Assembly: GCF_014218705.1 (NCBI RefSeq)
Contig: NZ_JABBJF010000037.1
Location: 1 to 42,863, forward strand
Reading direction: 5' to 3'
DNA: 42,863 nucleotides
Source: Kluyvera sichuanensis
GTDB lineage: Bacteria > Pseudomonadota > Gammaproteobacteria > Enterobacterales > Enterobacteriaceae
Shown: positions 38,969 through 42,863 of the stretch, piece after piece
How positions within the stretch are numbered: the stretch's first letter is position 1
How the letters are laid out: every line of letters starts with the position of its first letter
Notes under the pieces: generated by a model
Seen by the model: the letters and a program-made list of their open reading frames with translations, nothing else
What the model was told of the DNA's origin: nothing
The model's database searches: none
Program-made: the position numbers and the translations under genes

Positions 38969-38996
38969 AAAAAAGCCCGCTATGCAGCGGGCTTTG
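38969..38996 (-). terminator. fbaA terminator
   Basis: On the minus strand AAAGCCCGCT-GCAT-AGCGGGCTTTTTT: a 10-bp stem with a U-run, about 20 nt beyond fbaA. Confidence 0.92.
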
Positions 38997-39015
38997 GTCA
39001 AGAATCAGGTTTATC

Positions 39016-40095
39016 TTACAGAACGTCTTTCGCGTTCAGTTCAGTGAAAGCCTGTTCCAGACGAGCGATCATGGACGCCTGAGCTGCACGCAGCCATACG
39101 CGTGGATCGTAGTATTTCTTGTTCGGCTGGTCTTCGCCTTTCGGGTTGCCCAGCTGGCCCTGCAGGTAAGCTTCGTTGGTTTTGTAGTACTGCAGGATAC
39201 CGTCCCAGGTTGCCCATTGGGTGTCGGTATCGATGTTCATTTTCACTACGCCGTAGCTTACGGAGTCTTTGATTTCCTGAGCAGAAGAACCGGAACCACC
39301 GTGGAAGACGAAGTTCAGGCTGTTGTGCGGCAGGTTGTGTTTCTTAGAAACGTATTCCTGAGAATCACGCAGGATAGTTGGGGTCAGAACCACGTTACCT
39401 GGTTTGTACACACCGTGTACGTTACCGAAGGAAGCTGCGATGGTGAAACGTGGGCTGATTTTGCTCAGTTCGGTGTAAGCGTAATCAACGTCTTCTGGCT
39501 GAGTGTACAGTGCAGAAGCGTCCATGTGGCTGTTGTCCACGCCGTCTTCTTCACCACCGGTGCAACCCAGTTCGATTTCCAGAGTCATGCCCATTTTGGA
39601 CATGCGCGCCAGGTATTTGGAGCAGATTTCGATGTTTTCGTGCAGGGACTCTTCGGACAGGTCGATCATGTGGGAAGAGAACAGTGGTTTACCGGTAGCC
39701 GCGAAGTGCTTTTCACCCGCGTCCAGCAGACCGTCGATCCACGGCAGCAGTTTCTTAGCGCAGTGGTCAGTGTGCAGGATTACTGGAACACCGTAGTGTT
39801 CAGCCATCTGGTGTACGTGGTGTGCACCGGAGATAGCACCCAGGATTGCAGCGCCCTGAGGAACGTCAGTTTTCACGCCTTTACCTGCGATGAACGCAGC
39901 GCCACCGTTGGAGAACTGAACGATAACCGGTGCTTTAACTTTTGCAGCGGTTTCCAGAACGGCGTTGATGGAGTCAGTACCAACGCAGTTAACTGCTGGC
40001 AGAGCGAAGTTGTTTTCTTTTGCTACCTGGAAAACTTTCTGTACGTCATCACCGGTGATAACACCTGGTTTTACGAAATCAAAAATTTTAGACAT
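39016..40095 (-). CDS. fbaA: fructose-bisphosphate aldolase, class II
   Basis: Zn-dependent glycolytic aldolase. It has 359 residues, as in E. coli. Zinc ligands and catalytic residues are visible in ILHTDHCAKKLLPWIDG (Asp109, His110), in the ELGCTGGEEDGVDN loop, in GNVHGVYKPGNV, and in FHGGSGSSAQEIKDS. The last gene of epd-pgk-fbaA, 92 nt after pgk. Codon use is strongly biased toward preferred codons, as expected for a highly expressed protein. Confidence 0.98.
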   Translation of the reverse strand: MSKIFDFVKPGVITGDDVQKVFQVAKENNFALPAVNCVGTDSINAVLETAAKVKAPVIVQFSNGGAAFIAGKGVKTDVPQGAAILGAISGAHHVHQMAEHYGVPVILHTDHCAKKLLPWIDGLLDAGEKHFAATGKPLFSSHMIDLSEESLHENIEICSKYLARMSKMGMTLEIELGCTGGEEDGVDNSHMDASALYTQPEDVDYAYTELSKISPRFTIAASFGNVHGVYKPGNVVLTPTILRDSQEYVSKKHNLPHNSLNFVFHGGSGSSAQEIKDSVSYGVVKMNIDTDTQWATWDGILQYYKTNEAYLQGQLGNPKGEDQPNKKYYDPRVWLRAAQASMIARLEQAFTELNAKDVL

Positions 40096-40158
40096 GTTAC
40101 GTAGTCCTGTATCTTCGGCCGTTAGAAAAGGTGCGAGCTCTATAAAGCGCGCTGAAAA

Positions 40159-40180
40159 TGGGGCAGGTTTCCCTGCCCTT
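40159..40180 (-). terminator. hairpin between pgk and fbaA
   Basis: GGGCAGG and CCTGCCC pair around GAAA on the minus strand, just past the pgk stop, then CATTTTC. The lack of a solid U-run suggests an mRNA-stabilising or partial terminator element inside the operon. Confidence 0.5.
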
Positions 40181-40187
40181 GAATGGC

Positions 40188-41351
40188 TTACTTCTTAGCG
40201 CGCTCTTCGAGCATTGCTACTGCTGGCAGGACTTTGCCTTCCACGAATTCGAGGAATGCGCCGCCGCCAGTGGAGATGTAGGAGATTTTGTCAGCGATAC
40301 CGAACAGGTCGATAGCTGCCAGGGTGTCGCCGCCGCCTGCGATAGAGAACGCTTCGCTGTCTGCGATGGCGTTAGCAACGATTTCAGTACCTTTGCGGAA
40401 GTTCGGGAATTCGAACACGCCAACCGGGCCGTTCCACAGGATGGTTTTGGCGTTTTTCAGGATTTCTGCCAGTTTTTCTGCAGACGCGTCGCCCAGGTCC
40501 AGAATCTGCTCTTCATCTTTGATGTCGTTAACAGATTTCAGGGTTGCTGCCGCAGTTTCGGAGAACTCGGTCGCTACGCGAACGTCAGTTGGGACTGGGA
40601 TATCGCAGGTCGTCAGCAGACGTTTAGCTTCGTCAACCAGGTCAGCTTCGTACAGGGATTTACCCACGTTGTGGCCTTGAGCAGCAACGAAGGTGTTCGC
40701 GATACCACCGCCAACGATCAGCTGGTCAGCGATTTTAGACAGGGAGTCCAGAACGGTCAGTTTGGTAGAAACTTTAGAACCACCAACGATAGCCACCATT
40801 GGGCGAGCAGGTTCTTTCAGTGCTTTACCCAGCGCGTCCAGTTCAGCTGCCAGCAGCGGGCCTGCGCACGCAACGTCAGCAAATTTGCCGATACCGTGGG
40901 TGGAAGCCTGTGCACGGTGTGCAGTACCGAATGCGTCCATTACGAATACGTCGCACAGTGCAGCGTATTTTTTGGACAGTGCTTCGTCGTCTTTCTTCTC
41001 GCCTTTGTTGAAGCGAACGTTTTCCAGAACAACCAGCTCACCGGCAGCAACTTCTACGCCGTCCAGGTAGTCTTTAACCAGACGAACCGGAGCAGACAGT
41101 TTGTCTTTCAGGTAATTAACTACCGGCAGCAGAGAGAATTCTTCGTTGTACTCGCCTTCGGTCGGACGACCCAGGTGAGAAGTCACCATCACTTTCGCAC
41201 CCTGTTTCAGCGCCAGCTCGATAGTTGGCAGTGAAGCACGGATACGTGCGTCGCTGGTTACTTTCCCTTCTTTAACTGGTACGTTCAGGTCCGCACGGAT
41301 GAAAACGCGTTTACCAGCCAGATCCAGATCGGTCATCTTAATTACAGACAT
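40188..41351 (-). CDS. pgk: phosphoglycerate kinase
   Basis: Glycolytic enzyme making ATP from 1,3-bisphosphoglycerate. It has 387 residues, as in E. coli. Substrate-binding [15 protein letters not shown] and [18 protein letters not shown] in the N-domain and the nucleotide-binding region with [17 protein letters not shown] and [11 protein letters not shown] in the C-domain are present. It is 39 nt downstream of epd. Highly biased codon use like fbaA. Confidence 0.98.
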   Translation of the reverse strand: MSVIKMTDLDLAGKRVFIRADLNVPVKEGKVTSDARIRASLPTIELALKQGAKVMVTSHLGRPTEGEYNEEFSLLPVVNYLKDKLSAPVRLVKDYLDGVEVAAGELVVLENVRFNKGEKKDDEALSKKYAALCDVFVMDAFGTAHRAQASTHGIGKFADVACAGPLLAAELDALGKALKEPARPMVAIVGGSKVSTKLTVLDSLSKIADQLIVGGGIANTFVAAQGHNVGKSLYEADLVDEAKRLLTTCDIPVPTDVRVATEFSETAAATLKSVNDIKDEEQILDLGDASAEKLAEILKNAKTILWNGPVGVFEFPNFRKGTEIVANAIADSEAFSIAGGGDTLAAIDLFGIADKISYISTGGGAFLEFVEGKVLPAVAMLEERAKK

Positions 41352-41390
41352 GGTGAATCCTCTCGTTGATACTTAAAGTTTTGTCGACGC

Positions 41391-42419
41391 TCAAGCGTCG
41401 AGCCTGAAACCAATAGCGGCCATTGCTAACGTGGTGTCGAGCATTCGGTTAGCAAAACCCCATTCGTTATCACACCAGACCAGCGTTTTGATCAGATGCG
41501 CCCCACTCACCCGCGTCTGCGTGCCATCGACAATGGCGCTGTGCGGATCGTGGTTAAAATCAGTTGAGACCAACGGTAATTCCGTATAGTCAACTATACC
41601 ATGAAATGCACCCTGTGCTGCTTTTTGCAGCAACTGGTTGACTTCATTTGCTTTTACTGGCTTTTTCACCGTCACGCTCAGGTCAATTGCCGTCACGTTA
41701 ATGGTCGGTACTCGCACCGCAATCGCCTCGAAGCGGTCACCAAACTGCGGGAAAATACGGGTAATTCCCGCGGCGAGCTTAGTATCTACCGGAATAATCG
41801 ACTGGCTTGCTGCGCGCGTACGGCGTAAATCGGGATGGTAGGCGTCAATCACCTGCTGGTCATGCATCGCGGAGTGGATGGTCGTGACCGTACCCGATTC
41901 AATGCCATAAGCATCATCTAACAGTTTGATGACGGGGATTATACAATTCGTAGTACAGGAGGCGTTGGACACGATACGGTGTTCGGCGCACAGCTCATGT
42001 TCGTTAACGCCAAACACAACGGTGGCGTCGAGATCGTTGCTGCCAGGATGTGAAAAGAGCACCTTCTTCGCGCCAGCGGCAATATGGGCTTCGCCGTCAT
42101 GGCGACTGCCGTATACGCCGGTACAGTCTAGCACGACATCAACCGATAGCTCTTTCCAGGGCAGCGCTTCAATAGTGCGCTCATGCAGAAGACGGATGGC
42201 GTCATCGCCGACGAAAAGCTGTTCACGCTCCTGGCGAACATCCCAGGCAAAGCGCCCGTGGCTGGTGTCATATTTCAACAAGTGCGCGATGCCCGCAGCA
42301 TCTGCCAGCTCGTTGATTGCCACCACGGTGATTTCCGCACGGCGTCCGGATTCATACAAAGCACGAACCAGGTTACGTCCAATGCGACCGAAGCCATTAA
42401 TCGCTACGCGTACGGTCAT
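41391..42419 (-). CDS. epd: D-erythrose-4-phosphate dehydrogenase
   Basis: Oxidises erythrose 4-phosphate to erythronate 4-phosphate for pyridoxal phosphate synthesis; a GAPDH paralogue. The ATG at 42419 ([16 protein letters not shown]) follows CAGGAG and gives 342 residues, three more than E. coli; the open frame to 42500 is not conserved. The Rossmann motif is [15 protein letters not shown], and the catalytic cysteine is in [13 protein letters not shown] with a His in [11 protein letters not shown]. It keeps the typical Epd C-terminal region with [13 protein letters not shown]. First of epd-pgk-fbaA. Confidence 0.97.
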   Translation of the reverse strand: MTVRVAINGFGRIGRNLVRALYESGRRAEITVVAINELADAAGIAHLLKYDTSHGRFAWDVRQEREQLFVGDDAIRLLHERTIEALPWKELSVDVVLDCTGVYGSRHDGEAHIAAGAKKVLFSHPGSNDLDATVVFGVNEHELCAEHRIVSNASCTTNCIIPVIKLLDDAYGIESGTVTTIHSAMHDQQVIDAYHPDLRRTRAASQSIIPVDTKLAAGITRIFPQFGDRFEAIAVRVPTINVTAIDLSVTVKKPVKANEVNQLLQKAAQGAFHGIVDYTELPLVSTDFNHDPHSAIVDGTQTRVSGAHLIKTLVWCDNEWGFANRMLDTTLAMAAIGFRLDA

Positions 42420-42612
42420 AGGTCTCCTGCAAGGTTGTCCCGATGCAAAGTGGCAAACAGAGTAATGCAGCCAAACGCTTTGGGAAACCTCACCCGCCAC
42501 AAACAGTGACTGATTGGTTAAATGTCGAACAATTTATCGACTGAAACGCTTCAGCTAGAATAAGCGAAACAAGGAATAAAAGGAATGATTGTCCAGACAG
42601 AGACGCCTAATA

Positions 42613-42628
42613 TCTGACATGCATCACA
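42613..42628. promoter_or_regulatory. candidate CRP site upstream of epd
   Basis: TCTGA-CATGCA-TCACA matches the TGTGA-N6-TCACA dyad in 9 of 10 positions and is flanked by AATA and TTTT. E. coli epd has a distal CRP-dependent promoter, so a site about 195 nt before epd is plausible. Confidence 0.5.
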
Positions 42629-42671
42629 TTTTGATTGGAATAATGTGCAAAGAAATTCCAGAGAAAAACAA

Positions 42672-42695
42672 AAAGGGCCGCCGAAGCGACCCTTT
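42672..42695 (-). terminator. tktA terminator
   Basis: On the minus strand AAAGGGTCGC-TTCG-GCGGCCCTTT followed by TTGTTTTTC; begins 20 nt past the tktA stop. One G-U pair in the stem. Confidence 0.88.
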
Positions 42696-42715
42696 CATTT
42701 CAGAGAAAACGCAGA

Positions 42716-42863
42716 TTACAGCAGGGATTTCGCTTTCGCGAGCACGTTCTCAACGGTGAAGCCGAACTCTTTGAACAGCAGATCCGCTGGCGCAGACTCA
42801 CCGAAGGTGGTCATGCCGACGATTGCGCCGTTCAGGCCCACGTATTTGAACCAGTAGTCCGCG
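42716..42863 (-). CDS. tktA: transketolase, 3' end only
   Basis: The last 48 or so codons of transketolase 1, cut by the window edge. The visible C-terminus contains [34 protein letters not shown] and ends AKAKSLL, as in E. coli TktA. Its place upstream of epd is as in E. coli. Transketolase makes erythrose 4-phosphate, the substrate of the neighbouring epd product. Confidence 0.95.
   Translation of the reverse strand, partial: ADYWFKYVGLNGAIVGMTTFGESAPADLLFKEFGFTVENVLAKAKSLL

Noticed and set aside
39217-41234. Long open frames antisense to fbaA and pgk
   Set aside because: Strong codon bias in highly expressed genes leaves few stops on the other strand; the minus-strand proteins are certain.

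Overview
The window is a chromosomal segment of a member of the Enterobacteriaceae. From about 8.8 kb to the right edge the gene content and order follow the well-known E. coli block lysS-prfB-recJ-dsbC-xerD / fldB / ygfX-sdhE / ygfZ / yqfA / yqfB / bglA / ygfF / gcvPHT / ubiI-ubiH-pepP-ygfB / zapA-ssrS-ygfA / sib-ibs / serA / rpiA / argP / yggE / argO / mscS / fbaA-pgk-epd / tktA, with family-typical lengths. It is not E. coli K-12-like in detail: idi is not next to lysS, the scp (sbm-argK-ygfG-ygfH) genes are missing between argP and yggE, and an RpiR-type regulator sits in front of bglA. An Enterobacter-, Leclercia- or Citrobacter-like genome is plausible; the genus cannot be fixed from the sequence alone.

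Region 1 (about 1-8737) is accessory DNA. It is a same-strand, tightly spaced array: a hypothetical ORF probably cut by the window edge, a decayed ORF, an intact exported 317-residue protein, a frameshifted exported protein, then a 2176-residue RTX protein. The RTX protein has an unrecognised AT-rich N-terminal part, a short first RTX block, a FrpC/ApxIVA-type calcium-dependent self-processing module with its Asp-Pro scissile bond (Asp641-Pro642), a helical segment and six large RTX/HCBP-related modules. Coding DNA for the N-terminal part and the upstream genes is strongly AT-rich; from the self-processing module onward the gene looks like the host chromosome. This suggests a swappable N-terminal cargo attached to a conserved delivery chassis. 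No type I secretion genes are in the window.

Region 2 (about 8.8-18.2 kb) is housekeeping: lysyl-tRNA synthetase with release factor 2 (programmed +1 frameshift intact), RecJ, DsbC, XerD, flavodoxin 2, the SdhE/YgfX succinate dehydrogenase flavinylation pair, YgfZ for Fe-S maintenance and the HlyIII-family YqfA. Region 3 (18.3-21.9 kb) holds YqfB, an RpiR-family regulator, the 6-phospho-beta-glucosidase BglA with a near-palindrome in its promoter region, and the SDR YgfF. Region 4 (21.9-31.3 kb) is the glycine cleavage operon gcvTHP (with a REP and a full-length ERIC element between gcvH and gcvP) and the pepP-ubiH-ubiI ubiquinone genes with ygfB. Region 5 (31.3-36.2 kb) has zapA, 6S RNA, ygfA, a sib/ibs type I toxin-antitoxin locus, serA, rpiA and argP. 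Region 6 (36.3 kb to the end) has yggE, the ArgP-target exporter argO, mscS, and the central-metabolism cluster fbaA-pgk-epd next to the 3' end of tktA.
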